Counted from the first letter of the stretch, positions 10,276-21,973 are shown. The stretch is DNA of 64,000 bases from Oscillospiraceae bacterium (GCA_022508965.1 JAFLUD010000002.1:1-64000); one strand, 5' to 3'. The notes: a model not told the origin generated them from the letters alone. Translations and numbers: made by a program.

Positions 10276-10659
10276 CTATATTGTTAATTCGATCTGATTT
10301 CCCTCTAAATCAATTATGCAGCTTTCATAGTAACCGTCACCGGTCGTTCGCGGTCCGCTTATTACTTCGTACCCGTCAGACTGTAATTTTGAAGTTAAAC
10401 GGTCAACATTTTCTGCGCTTCCCAGGCTGAATGCAATATGAATATATCCCGTTCGGTTAATATCCTTTACGCTGTCAGACATTTGCGGTCTATGCATTAT
10501 TTCTATTCTGGCGCCCTCATCAAACGATAAAAAGTATGAGCGAAAATCAGTTTTTAAGTTGTGATATCCGCTGTTTGCTTTAGCGCCAAAATACTTCACG
10601 AAAAAATCTTTCACCGACTCTATATCAGTTACATACATAGCAATGTGTTCAATTTTCAT
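10276..10659 (-). CDS. VOC (glyoxalase/bleomycin resistance) family protein
   Basis: 127 aa; MKIEHIAMYVTDIESVKDFFVKYFGA ... YYESCIIDLEGNQIELTI. Confidence 0.88.
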   Translation of the reverse strand: MKIEHIAMYVTDIESVKDFFVKYFGAKANSGYHNLKTDFRSYFLSFDEGARIEIMHRPQMSDSVKDINRTGYIHIAFSLGSAENVDRLTSKLQSDGYEVISGPRTTGDGYYESCIIDLEGNQIELTI

Positions 10660-10734
10660 TTTTCTTCCCCTTATTATAGATTCCTATTTATCTTAATTAT
10701 TATTATATCACTACCTCTTAAAAAAGTCAATCAA

Positions 10735-10761
10735 AAAGCCCGAGAGTTTTTCCCGGGCTTT
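10735..10761 (-). terminator. terminator downstream of DUF3795 gene
   Basis: aaaagcccg...cgggctttt hairpin; minus-strand T tract. Confidence 0.7.
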
Positions 10762-10786
10762 TAATTTGACTGTTTTTTTTATGAAT

Positions 10787-11164
10787 TTACCGTTTACCCG
10801 TTAGAATAAAATCAATTAATTCTTCTGCATCGTCAAAATCATCGTAGTCTCCTTTAATGCCCTCGCGGTGGTAAACAACTCCGTTTTTTTCGTTGCGTTC
10901 CAAGCAATCCAACAGCTTTTCCGTGCCGTATCTTCTGACAAACTCGCAAAAAGCCGCCGGTTTAATCTTGCTAAGAAGCCCTTTCGTGCAATTCGGTTCA
11001 CTGCACCCATAGCAGCCAATGTAATTCTTACCCACAGAACATTTTCTGTTCTCACACCAGTCCTTGCCGCGACATTCTCCGGAATTACAGCCGGCACAGG
11101 TTTCGTTTTCCGAACACAAACAACAAGCCAGTCCGCATCTCGCGATCCCAAGTTGTCTTTTCAT
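10787..11164 (-). CDS. DUF3795-like cysteine-rich protein
   Basis: Start taken at MKRQLGIARCGLACCLCSENETCAGC (internal Met of ORF 10787..11191); Cys-rich N-terminus CGLxCxLC. Confidence 0.75.
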   Translation of the reverse strand: MKRQLGIARCGLACCLCSENETCAGCNSGECRGKDWCENRKCSVGKNYIGCYGCSEPNCTKGLLSKIKPAAFCEFVRRYGTEKLLDCLERNEKNGVVYHREGIKGDYDDFDDAEELIDFILTGKR

Positions 11165-11187
11165 ATTTAACCTCCGTAGAATTATTT

Positions 11188-11421
11188 TCAAGCTCTCGAA
11201 GCATATTTTTTTAAAGAGTCGCTAAACTCTTTCAATTCTTTTTTCTTTGCTTCAGAAAGACAATTGAATTCAGTGTTGGTAATCGCTCCTTCCAATGTAT
11301 ATAAATGTACCAAGCAAACCCGAGGATAAGCCTCCTTCAGCTTTAAGAATGCCTGTTTTGAGCCTAGCTCGATAAGCTGCTCCGGACAATCAATTCCGAC
11401 TGACATCAGCTTTCTTGCCAT
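11188..11421 (-). CDS. TfoX/Sxy C-terminal-domain-like protein
   Basis: MARKLMSVGIDCPEQLIELGSKQAFLKLKEAYPRVCLVHLYTLEGAI..; start taken at internal Met of the 93-aa ORF. Confidence 0.8.
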   Translation of the reverse strand: MARKLMSVGIDCPEQLIELGSKQAFLKLKEAYPRVCLVHLYTLEGAITNTEFNCLSEAKKKELKEFSDSLKKYASRA

Positions 11422-11500
11422 TTCTTTTTTCCTGTATAATCTTGACTTATTATAACCATTATACCACATTCATTTTCGTTTGTCAATATGAACAATCAAA

Positions 11501-11524
11501 AAGCCCGAGAGATTTCTCGGGCTT
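11501..11524 (-). terminator. terminator of nucleoside kinase/asparaginase operon
   Basis: aagcccgaga-gatt-tctcgggctt perfect 10-bp stem, minus-strand ttttt. Confidence 0.8.
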
Positions 11525-11544
11525 GGAGGTTTTGTGTTCTTGGA

Positions 11545-12456
11545 TCAGCCGATGAATTCTCTGATGAGAGAATTATCGGGGACGAGGTCTCTGTCGATCG
11601 GCGCGAGGAGTTCCAAAAACTTCTCGATATCGGCGTAATCGGAATAGTCGGCATAGCTCTCGGAGGACTTTTTCAGCTCCGGCAGCAGGATATCCCGATA
11701 AACAAGCGCCTCGTACTTTATAAAGGTGTCAATGTCAAAATCGGCACGGTGTTTGTAGGGCATTATGTAGAGATTTTCGCCGCGTTCTACCGATTTGAAG
11801 AACTCGAACGTCTCCGAAAGATCGCGGCCGCGATACAGCTTGTCGCGCATAAGGCGGCGCATCAGGCGTATCTTGGACGGGTGGAGAAGCTGCTCGCCGT
11901 CGGCAATTCGAGTGCGGACGCTGACATAGATGCAGCGCGTAAAATCCTCGCAATCGCCTGTGAGAAGCGGATTGAGCGCGTGGATCCCCTCTAAAATAAC
12001 AATATCGCCTTTCTGACGTTTGAGGGGCATTCCCTCGCAGCGTTCCTGGCGCGCGAAATCGAACGTCGGGATCTGTATCTCCTCGCAGCGGAAGAGCTTT
12101 TCAAGATGCTCGCGAAACAGCGGGATATCAAGTCTTTGCGGGCTTTCAAAGTCGATCTTTCCGTCCTTGTCGCGGGCGGCCTCGTTTTCGTGCATCGGAA
12201 GAAAATAGTTGTCCATGCTGATGGTGTGAGCCTTGCTGCCGCGCTGTTCCAGCAGGTGCGCAACTCGGTTTGCGGAGGTGGTTTTTCCGGAACCCGAGGG
12301 TCCCGAGATCAATACGATGGGGCGCTCGGCGCGTTCTTCAAAAATCCTTTCCGCAGCCGCCGAGATCTGGTCGGTATAGATCTTCTCTCCCTCCGAAATC
12401 AGCGTTTCGGGGGTCTGAGCCGCCTTATTCAATTCCTCGATCAAAATGCAATTCAT
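11545..12456 (-). CDS. nucleoside (uridine) kinase family protein
   Basis: ISGPSGSGKTTSANRVAHLL P-loop, MDNYFLPMHE; start taken at MNCILIEELNK rather than 12510 because the upstream gene ends there. Confidence 0.85.
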   Translation of the reverse strand: MNCILIEELNKAAQTPETLISEGEKIYTDQISAAAERIFEERAERPIVLISGPSGSGKTTSANRVAHLLEQRGSKAHTISMDNYFLPMHENEAARDKDGKIDFESPQRLDIPLFREHLEKLFRCEEIQIPTFDFARQERCEGMPLKRQKGDIVILEGIHALNPLLTGDCEDFTRCIYVSVRTRIADGEQLLHPSKIRLMRRLMRDKLYRGRDLSETFEFFKSVERGENLYIMPYKHRADFDIDTFIKYEALVYRDILLPELKKSSESYADYSDYADIEKFLELLAPIDRDLVPDNSLIREFIG

Positions 12457-12457
12457 A

Positions 12458-13417
12458 CTATCGCCGCCTTTCATTGTAATGAAACAAACGTCTGAATTCC
12501 TCAAAATCATTTGAATTTGCCAACGCCCACTGCGCGCGTGCCGCCGCGTATTCTGCGGTATATTTTCCCGCTTCCAGCAGCGTGTAACGCCTTGCCGCCA
12601 CGCGCCCGACTTGGTAGCGCCCGAGGTCGGTCCCGCCGTAAAGCGATTGGGTGGCTATTATCACATAAATTCCCTCGTTACACAGCGCGGCGATCTCAGC
12701 CTCGCAATATTCGGGGATCCCGCCTGTGCCGTAGCCCTCGACTATCACCGCGCGAAGTCCCTCAAAACGCGGCACGCGAAGCGCTGTTCCCGGAGTCAGC
12801 TTCGCAACATAAACTCCCTCGAAAAGCTCGCTGTAAAATTTTGTCTCGCCTGTGTGATTTCCGTTGAATTTTAAATAACCGTCGCCGAAGGTTCCCAAAT
12901 CGGGAGAATTTACGCTTCTGAACGCGTCGGGCGCATCGGTGATTATTTTCACCGCGCAGGAGCCGTCGATTATTCTGCCGCCGAAGACGACGCAGACTCC
13001 GAACGTGTTGTCCGCAGATGCGAAAGAAACCGCGCCGCGCAGATTGCCGGGAGCATCGGAGTTCCCGCAGTCAAGCGGGAGCATGCTCCCCGTCAAAGCG
13101 ATCGGCTTGCGGCTGTTTTGGATAAGGCAGGAGAGAGCCGCGGCGGCGTACCCGAGCGTGTCGGTGCCGTGGGTTATCACAAATCCGTCGAACTCGTCAT
13201 ACCTCTCTTCTATTCGCTTTGCGAGCGCTGTCCAATGGCGCGGGGTCATGTTGGTGCTGTCGAGCGAAAAGAGCTGCTCGCCGGTTATCTCCGTGTTTTG
13301 TTCAATTAACGGAATGTTCTGTAACAATTCCGTTATGCCAAACTGGGGGGCGAGTCCCTCGTCGGATTCGGCGCAGGATATCGTTCCCCCGGTTGCCAAT
13401 AACAAGATCTTTTTCAT
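12458..13417 (-). CDS. L-asparaginase type I
   Basis: 319 aa; MKKILLLATGGTISCAESDEGLAP and VITHGTDTLGYAAAALS. Confidence 0.93.
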   Translation of the reverse strand: MKKILLLATGGTISCAESDEGLAPQFGITELLQNIPLIEQNTEITGEQLFSLDSTNMTPRHWTALAKRIEERYDEFDGFVITHGTDTLGYAAAALSCLIQNSRKPIALTGSMLPLDCGNSDAPGNLRGAVSFASADNTFGVCVVFGGRIIDGSCAVKIITDAPDAFRSVNSPDLGTFGDGYLKFNGNHTGETKFYSELFEGVYVAKLTPGTALRVPRFEGLRAVIVEGYGTGGIPEYCEAEIAALCNEGIYVIIATQSLYGGTDLGRYQVGRVAARRYTLLEAGKYTAEYAAARAQWALANSNDFEEFRRLFHYNERRR

Positions 13418-13445
13418 ACCGCTGAACAGTAATTTCTAAAACCGT

Positions 13446-13715
13446 TTACCTCGGCTCTACGATAAACTTCATCGCGGTGCGTTCTTCACCGTCGATCTCA
13501 ACGGTCGTAAACGCGGGTATGCAGATAAGATCCACGCCTACCAGCGCCATATAGCTTCTGGCAATCGCTATGGATTTTACCGCCTGATTTGCCGCGCCTG
13601 CGCCTACCGCCTGAACCTCAACCTCACTGTTTTCGCGAATTACCGCCGCAATTGCTCCTGCGACTGACTTGGGGACAGAATGTGCTGATACCTTTACTAC
13701 TTCCATTTTACTCAC
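13446..13715 (-). CDS. spoVS: stage V sporulation protein S
   Basis: 89 aa; MEVVKVSAHSVPKSVAGAIAAVIRE..VEVQAVGAGAANQAVKSIAIAR. Confidence 0.95.
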   Translation of the reverse strand: MSKMEVVKVSAHSVPKSVAGAIAAVIRENSEVEVQAVGAGAANQAVKSIAIARSYMALVGVDLICIPAFTTVEIDGEERTAMKFIVEPR

Positions 13716-13773
13716 CTTTCGAGACTTTTGCCTCGACCTTTCTGATATTATATCTGTATATTTTTATGAGGAT

Positions 13774-14550
13774 TCAGGCGCTTTTATATATCTTCCTGAA
13801 CCGCTCAATTTTTACGCATTTGCCGCTTTTGTGATCTATCTCCGCGCATACTCCGCAGACCTCGCAGTCTCCCTCCGCGACCGCGTGACGTCTGGGAGAA
13901 TATGTGAGAAATTTCTCTACTATTATATCCTTTTTTACGCCTAAAATAGAATCAATGGGACCTGTCATTCCGACGTCGGTGATATATCCCGTGCCGTCCA
14001 TGATCTGCTCGTCCGCGGTCTGAACGTGGGTGTGTGTTCCGAAAACCGCCGAGACTTTCCCGGAAAGGAAGTGTCCCATCGCCCGTTTTTCGCTGGTAGC
14101 TTCCGCGTGAAAATCCACTATTATTATTCGGGAATTGATTCTTGATAGCAGCTCTTCGGCGCATTTGAACGGGTTGTCTGACGGCTGCATAAACACCGTT
14201 CCGATGAGGTTTATCACCGTTACTCCGAAGGAACCGAAATCCAGCTCGCATACGCCTTTGCCGGGAAGGTATTCTCCGAAATTCGCGGGGCGAAGCAGCG
14301 TGTCCAGCCGCTCGTATTCCTCGTTTATGGAGTTTCTTTGAAAGGAGTGGTTGCCGGTCGTGACAACGTCGGCGCCCGCGTCAAAGATCGCTGCTGCCGA
14401 ACGCGCGTCGATGCCGTTTCCCTGGGCGCTGTTCTCGCCGTTGACGATAACAAGCTGTGCGCCGTATTCCTGCTTGACAGACGGCAGCGTCGCCGCCAGC
14501 GCTTTGCAGCCTATCTCTCCGACAACGTCTCCGATAAATAATATCTTCAT
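13774..14550 (-). CDS. ymdB: YmdB-family metallophosphodiesterase (TIGR00282-type)
   Basis: MKILFIGDVVGEIGCKAL; VDFHAEATSEKRAMGHFLSGKVSAVFGTHTHVQTAD; start at internal Met 14550. Confidence 0.92.
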   Translation of the reverse strand: MKILFIGDVVGEIGCKALAATLPSVKQEYGAQLVIVNGENSAQGNGIDARSAAAIFDAGADVVTTGNHSFQRNSINEEYERLDTLLRPANFGEYLPGKGVCELDFGSFGVTVINLIGTVFMQPSDNPFKCAEELLSRINSRIIIVDFHAEATSEKRAMGHFLSGKVSAVFGTHTHVQTADEQIMDGTGYITDVGMTGPIDSILGVKKDIIVEKFLTYSPRRHAVAEGDCEVCGVCAEIDHKSGKCVKIERFRKIYKSA

Positions 14551-15833
14551 CAGCGGAATATTACCTGGTCGCGTCCCGCGCCTACGCCGATTATCGTTAT
14601 CGGGCAGCCGCAGAGCTCTTCGAGCCTCGTGATATACGCGCGGCATTTTTCTGGCAACTCTTCAAAGGTCTTGCAGTTGGACAGGTCTCCGTCGTAGCCC
14701 TCGATCTCCTCGTAGATCGGCTTGCAATCCGCGAGTTCCTCAAGCGTTACGGGGAAGTCCTTCAAAACAGTGCCGTCGGATTTTTTATAGGCGGTGCAGA
14801 CCTTGAGGCTGCCTATTCCCGAGAGCGTATCGAACTTGTTTATCGCAATCGCGGTAAGACCGTTTACGCGAACCGCATGACGCATGATGACTGCGTCAAA
14901 CCAGCCTGTTCTGCGGGGTCTGCCGGTGGTCGTCCCGAATTCGCCGCCGCGGTTTCTGATAAGCTCGCCCAGCTCGTCGTTAAGCTCCGTCGGGAACGGA
15001 CCGTTTCCTACGCGCGTGGTGTAGCTTTTTCCCACGCCGATGACCTCGTCGATCACCTTGGGGCCTACGCCCGTTCCGACACACGCGCCGCCAGCTATGG
15101 GATGGCTGGAGGTCACGAACGGATAGGTTCCGAAGTCGATGTCCAGAAGCGTTGCCTGTGCGCCCTCAAACAGAATCTCCTTGCCTGCTTTATGCGCTTC
15201 AAAGGTTATTACGGAGCCGTCCGCCATGTATTTCGCGAGCTGCTCGCCGTAGGCTTTGTATTCCTCAAAAATCGCGTCAAGATCCAGTGGAACGCCGCCG
15301 TAGACCTTTTCGATCATGAGGTTCTTAAGCTCGCCGGTGTTCTTCACCAGCTTTTTAAGGCACTCGGGATGAACCAGGTCGTACATTCTTATTCCCACGC
15401 GCTGTGCTTTGTCGGTATAGCAGGGACCTATGCCTCTGCCTGTGGTCCCGACATTAACGCCCGTCTGCTTTGCCTTGAACTCCTCCTCGAGTCGGTCAAG
15501 CTCTCTGTGCCACGGCATGATAATGTCCGCGCGCGCGTCTATTCTGAGATTGTCGCAGGTTACGCCGCGCTTATTCATCTCGGAAATTTCCCCGAGAAGG
15601 ACTTTGGGGTCTACGACTACGCCGCTTCCGATAAGGCAGACGGTCTCGGGGTAGAGAATTCCCGACGGCAAAAGATGGAGCTTATACACCTCGTCTCCGT
15701 GAACGACAGTGTGACCCGCGTTGTTTCCTCCGCTGGAACGCACCACCAAGTCCGCCTTCTGCGCCATGATGTCAATGACCTTGCCCTTGCCCTCGTCGCC
15801 CCACTGGGTGCCGACAATTACTCTTGAGCTCAT
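14550..15833 (-). CDS. purA: adenylosuccinate synthase
   Basis: 427 aa; VIVGTQWGDEGKGKVID, GNNAGHTVV, QTGVNVGTTGRGIGPCY. Confidence 0.97.
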   Translation of the reverse strand: MSSRVIVGTQWGDEGKGKVIDIMAQKADLVVRSSGGNNAGHTVVHGDEVYKLHLLPSGILYPETVCLIGSGVVVDPKVLLGEISEMNKRGVTCDNLRIDARADIIMPWHRELDRLEEEFKAKQTGVNVGTTGRGIGPCYTDKAQRVGIRMYDLVHPECLKKLVKNTGELKNLMIEKVYGGVPLDLDAIFEEYKAYGEQLAKYMADGSVITFEAHKAGKEILFEGAQATLLDIDFGTYPFVTSSHPIAGGACVGTGVGPKVIDEVIGVGKSYTTRVGNGPFPTELNDELGELIRNRGGEFGTTTGRPRRTGWFDAVIMRHAVRVNGLTAIAINKFDTLSGIGSLKVCTAYKKSDGTVLKDFPVTLEELADCKPIYEEIEGYDGDLSNCKTFEELPEKCRAYITRLEELCGCPITIIGVGAGRDQVIFR

Positions 15834-15906
15834 TTTACTGTCCTCATTTCAAGTTAATTTTGCTGTTGTTTATTTTTTACCGCTTATCTCCGAGAATTTC
15901 ACGCGA

Positions 15907-16722
15907 TTACTTGATTATCCTGCCGCCGCGCCTTTTCTCGTCTCTGACGTCGATGGGAGTTTCGTTTCCTCCCATATCGTGAAACAGCGCGGATTCGTTG
16001 TCCTCATCGGGAAGCTCGGGGTTTTTCTCGCCGCTTTTCTCATAGTAAGGATTGATCAGATACTTCTGGATCGCGGGATAGCAGCAGAACACCGACAAAA
16101 ACGCCATCCACGCCGCCGGCAAAAACGGAAACAAAACCGCCATAATGATCGGAAAATTAAATGCCAGCGCTCCGTAACCCAGGAAAACCGCAAGCGTTAT
16201 CAGCTCGCCGGGGAGATTTGCGAATACCAGGATCACTGCGTTTTTGAAAATCCCCGCAAGCCCCAGATCCAGCGCGGCGATCTGCGGATACACATAGAAG
16301 TTTATCATCAAAAACAGCACCTCGGCTACGACCGCTATCACAAAAAGCACCCTTTGAGACGTCTCGCGCGACTCGAGCTGAAAGTAATAGCCGAATGCGA
16401 ACACCGTAAGTCCCAATACGATAACGTCAAGTATCCCGATAAACAGCGACTGTTTGAAGTTCTTCTTGAAATACTGCCAGAAATCATGGAAAATAAACTG
16501 CGGGCGCTCTAAGTAGATATTCCGCATCATGGCTGTCATCGCCGCTGTTGCGGGACCGAATGTCACCAGAGGAATGCAGAAAAGAAAATACACCAGATTT
16601 ATTTTAAAGAGCGTTACGAATTTATTGCCGAATAATTCCCAGAAACGGAAGAAGGGCTTTTTGCGGCGGGGGTTTTTTGAGACTCCCCTGCCTGCAACGT
16701 CGTTATTGTAAAACCATCCCAT
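15907..16722 (-). CDS. YesL-like (DUF624) membrane protein
   Basis: 271 aa; FWELFGNKFVTLFKINLVYFLFCIPLVTFGPATAAMTAMMRN. Confidence 0.82.
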   Translation of the reverse strand: MGWFYNNDVAGRGVSKNPRRKKPFFRFWELFGNKFVTLFKINLVYFLFCIPLVTFGPATAAMTAMMRNIYLERPQFIFHDFWQYFKKNFKQSLFIGILDVIVLGLTVFAFGYYFQLESRETSQRVLFVIAVVAEVLFLMINFYVYPQIAALDLGLAGIFKNAVILVFANLPGELITLAVFLGYGALAFNFPIIMAVLFPFLPAAWMAFLSVFCCYPAIQKYLINPYYEKSGEKNPELPDEDNESALFHDMGGNETPIDVRDEKRRGGRIIK

Positions 16723-16744
16723 AATTTTCCTCTCCCGACTCTTC

Positions 16745-16849
16745 TCAATACAATCCTTGAGCGAAAACGCCGAGGATCATCAGTACCGCAAGTATCAACG
16801 CCAATACCTTGCATACGCGGATCAGTCTTGCGCGCTTTTTGTCGTCCAT
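16745..16849 (-). CDS. 34-aa single-TM small protein
   Basis: Reads MDDKKRARLIRVCKVLALILAVLMILGVFAQGLY*; basic N-terminus plus one hydrophobic helix; directly upstream of DUF624 gene. Confidence 0.5.
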   Translation of the reverse strand: MDDKKRARLIRVCKVLALILAVLMILGVFAQGLY

Positions 16850-16944
16850 TGTCATTCCCCTTTATTAGGCAATACTCGCACGATCTTTGTGCGGTGCCGC
16901 CTTAAAACCGCTTCTTTTATTATACACCAAAATACCGTGTAATG

Positions 16945-19506
16945 TCAAGAGTTATTTGAAACATCTGCCGCGCCGGACGCGCAGACCGCGTACATTTTTC
17001 CGCCGCTTGCAAACGCGAAGGTGAAGCCGGTTTTGTCGTCATACAGCGTTGTTACTTTTTGAAGAGCGCCGAGCGACGCAAATTCCGAGACTACGGATAC
17101 TCCGTCAAAATAGCTGTATGCCGCTCCGCAAAGCTCTCCGTCGGAGATCATCGCTTTTGCGCCGCCGAATGACAGCGTGGAAAGCTGCGCGGCGGTCAGC
17201 GGCTTTGAATACGCGTAGACGGGATCTGCCGTGCCGTTTTCCAGCTTGAGGAGGGTTATTTCGGCGCTGTTCTCGCTTTTTCCGACTACCAGCGCATACT
17301 CGCTGTCGCAGATACCGTCGGCTCTTATAAGTCCCATGGTTATCGGCTCCTCCATGTTGGTGCAGTCTGCCGAGAGGAACACCTGCGTTGTGTCGCTTAC
17401 CAGGAGATTATTCCCGGAAAACCGCATAAACGCGGGCTTATCGGTAAGGCTTACCAGCCTGGAGCACTCTTTAAGATCACTGTCTCGCAAATATATCTCT
17501 CCGTTTTCGCAGACAGCGCCTCCGTTTTCAAAAAACGCGGCGGCGGTTATTTTGCCGCAGTATTGTGTGGTGAGATTCTCGCCGGCTTTGATCAGCAGAC
17601 CCTCATCCTCCTCGCCGTTAAGCGCGAAAATGCCGTTTGCGCTTGCGAATACGGGGTCTCCCAACGCCGCCTTCGCCGAGAGCGTTTCGCCGCTCTCCGA
17701 GGAATACGCGGCGCTTACCGCGTAAGAATACCCCTTGGTCTTGCTTATGATAACGTCCTGCGCGGAGATCGGGAGCGGCTCGTCTTTGCCGAGCTTCGGA
17801 AGATATACGCCGACGTTTTCGACTTTGAAATTCTCATAAAATTTCGGGGTGTAGACAGAGCCTATTCTGATCTCGCTTCCGTCGATCGAAAGGTCGGTGA
17901 GCGCGCCGTCCTGACGGACTGTATAAAGCGTTTCTCCGCCGCGGATCTTCATGTATCCGCAGCTGTCGGAGCTTTCTCCGCTGAAGAACGCTATCAGCGC
18001 GTCGTCCTGCTCGAATGCAGCTACGATCTCTGTGTTCTTGGGGGGCGTGAGTTCTCCGATAGACTGAACGGTTCCGTTTGCAAAGGAATTCGCGGATATC
18101 GAAAGGCTGCCGACGTTATAAACGCTGTTCCCCTCGGAAAACACGCCGAAGCCGTCGCGGTGTATCAGCAGGTTGCCGAAAACCGTATCCAGATCGGGGA
18201 CGTATTCGCAGGCGAGCTCTCCGCCGGGGATCTTTTCGTCATAGGCGTAATAGATCGCGGAGAAGATGGTGTTTTCATCTTCCGCATAGCGGACTCTTCT
18301 GTTGGCAAAAAAGTCGAAGAAAAATCCGGACGCGGCGGAGGCTCCGACAAGCACAGCCGCCCCGACTGCCGACGCTATCAGCCTGCCCTTATGATAAACG
18401 GGTTTTTCACCGTCATCGTCGGCATCGAATTCGTCGTCCTCATCGTCAGTGTCGTCGTCCGAATCCCCGTAAAAACCCACGGGGGAATTATCGGCGTCCT
18501 CCGGCTCTTCCTCTTCTTCGGACTCGGTCTCTTCGGCGAGACGCGCGAGATTTTCCTCGAGGATATCGCGGTTTATCTGAACTATCGCCGTGGTATCGCC
18601 GTTATACGGGCGCGGCGCGATCACCTTGCCCACCATCTCCTCCGGTTCCTCGGGGGCGGGAGATTCGTCGTCATAGGATATCTCTACGGTGAAATGCTTG
18701 CGCTTGGACAGCGGGATATCACTGTCGGAACGAGGCTCGTATTCGTTATCGTCAAGCTCTTCGGCGCTCTCGTATTCTTCGGAGGGTTCTTCATACGGCT
18801 CGGTTTCTCGAGCTTCCTCTTCGCCGAATGTATGATCGGGCTCCTCGGAATATTCCTCGTTTTCCGGGAAAGTCTCGGGCTCGGGTTCCGATTCTTCCTC
18901 ATAATCGCTGTCGGGGATATATTCAAACTCAAAATCGTCTTCTTTATTCGAGATATCTTCGGAACTTTCATCATAATCGGGGAATTCGTCGTCGGGCAAT
19001 TCTTCGTACCCGCCGTCGCCGTCATAGCCGCTGTCTTCGGCAATGGTCTCCTCCATTACCTCCTCGAAGGACGGCTCGTCGTACTCCTCGTATTCCTCCT
19101 CGGGCGCTTCCTCGTCGGGATAATCGCCGTCGGATATCTTTTCGGAATTCTCCAGACGCATTGTGAGCGTGCGTTCCCAGATCTGGCGCGCGGTGTACAA
19201 AATGCGCGTGTAATCCTGGGAGGTCATGCCGGAGCCTTCAAGCGTCAGGATCAGCGACTGGAGATTCATGGCGGGGTTTGCCCTTATCTTATCAACCGCC
19301 GACTGCGGCGCGTGACAGCCCTCCATCAGATACAGAAAGTCGGCGCTGCCTATGCCGAGAGTGCGCAGGCGCGTGAGGAACGTAAACGCGTCCGGCTCGG
19401 GCAGCTCGGCGTTCTCGTCCATTAAAAAATCTATGATGTTTTGAGGAATTACGTTCTCGGGAACTACCTTTTTCATCATCAGCTTGCGCATTTCCCCAAC
19501 TGTCAT
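16945..19506 (-). CDS. membrane-anchored beta-propeller-like protein with long acidic linker
   Basis: 853 aa; soluble N-terminus, ~250-aa D/E-rich region, TM segment RLIASAVGAAVLVGASAASGFFFDFF, C-terminal repeated beta-strand-type blades. Confidence 0.7.
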   Translation of the reverse strand: MTVGEMRKLMMKKVVPENVIPQNIIDFLMDENAELPEPDAFTFLTRLRTLGIGSADFLYLMEGCHAPQSAVDKIRANPAMNLQSLILTLEGSGMTSQDYTRILYTARQIWERTLTMRLENSEKISDGDYPDEEAPEEEYEEYDEPSFEEVMEETIAEDSGYDGDGGYEELPDDEFPDYDESSEDISNKEDDFEFEYIPDSDYEEESEPEPETFPENEEYSEEPDHTFGEEEARETEPYEEPSEEYESAEELDDNEYEPRSDSDIPLSKRKHFTVEISYDDESPAPEEPEEMVGKVIAPRPYNGDTTAIVQINRDILEENLARLAEETESEEEEEPEDADNSPVGFYGDSDDDTDDEDDEFDADDDGEKPVYHKGRLIASAVGAAVLVGASAASGFFFDFFANRRVRYAEDENTIFSAIYYAYDEKIPGGELACEYVPDLDTVFGNLLIHRDGFGVFSEGNSVYNVGSLSISANSFANGTVQSIGELTPPKNTEIVAAFEQDDALIAFFSGESSDSCGYMKIRGGETLYTVRQDGALTDLSIDGSEIRIGSVYTPKFYENFKVENVGVYLPKLGKDEPLPISAQDVIISKTKGYSYAVSAAYSSESGETLSAKAALGDPVFASANGIFALNGEEDEGLLIKAGENLTTQYCGKITAAAFFENGGAVCENGEIYLRDSDLKECSRLVSLTDKPAFMRFSGNNLLVSDTTQVFLSADCTNMEEPITMGLIRADGICDSEYALVVGKSENSAEITLLKLENGTADPVYAYSKPLTAAQLSTLSFGGAKAMISDGELCGAAYSYFDGVSVVSEFASLGALQKVTTLYDDKTGFTFAFASGGKMYAVCASGAADVSNNS

Positions 19507-19550
19507 TGCTTCACCCCATTAATATTTTACTATCGCGTTTTTGCAGCTTT

Positions 19551-20021
19551 TTAATAATCAAGTTCCAGATATTCCAGTGCGCTTATGAGACGTTTTTTTA
19601 CAGCCGTTTTGGACATTCCCGAATACTGGGATATCTCCTCGGGCGTAAATCTTCCCGCTATATACATTGCCGCGCACAGTCTGTCGGCGTTGTCCAGTTC
19701 GAACAGCTTTTGCTTTACCTCGAGACGGTAGTCGTCGGTCACGGCATTTTCGCCGTATTCTTTAAAGAACATCTTTATTCGGGCGCACAGGGTCTTCATC
19801 ATAAATACCCGAAAGGCTTCTTCGCTTCTGAGGCGGTTTATCGCTTTGAAGCCGTCGCGTGCCGCTCCCTGAACAGCTTCGACAGCGTCGGCGTCGTTTT
19901 CCAACGAATAAAACGCCGTGTAGTACATTTCACGATAAACGGTCTCGTATAGGTGCGCGAACGCCTTTGCGTCGCCGTTCGCCGCCATCGAGCTTATATT
20001 CTTGTATTCTTGTTTGTCCAT
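19551..20021 (-). CDS. sigma-70-like (ECF-type) regulator
   Basis: 156 aa; AFAHLYETVYREMYYTAFYSLENDADAVEAVQ region 2-like; FTPEEISQYSGMSKTAVKKRLISALEYL region 4-like HTH. Confidence 0.75.
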   Translation of the reverse strand: MDKQEYKNISSMAANGDAKAFAHLYETVYREMYYTAFYSLENDADAVEAVQGAARDGFKAINRLRSEEAFRVFMMKTLCARIKMFFKEYGENAVTDDYRLEVKQKLFELDNADRLCAAMYIAGRFTPEEISQYSGMSKTAVKKRLISALEYLELDY

Positions 20022-20046
20022 AATTTCCCCCTTGACAGCAGGTGCG

Positions 20047-21819
<1,773 letters not shown>

Positions 21820-21973
21820 ATTCTTTGTCTCCTTTTTGTCATGATATGACGTATTTTTTTACACACACAGTTATTATACCACATTTTAACGTCTTTTTCA
21901 AGGGGAAATTGCAATTTTTTAGGGAATTTTGGGGAAAAGAAAACCCGGAGGGGCAGTCCGGGGGATTCTAAAT

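Noticed and set aside
17563-19425. 620-aa plus-strand ORF
   Set aside because: Antisense to the beta-propeller protein; its hydrophobic stretch is the reverse reading of the acidic D/E region.
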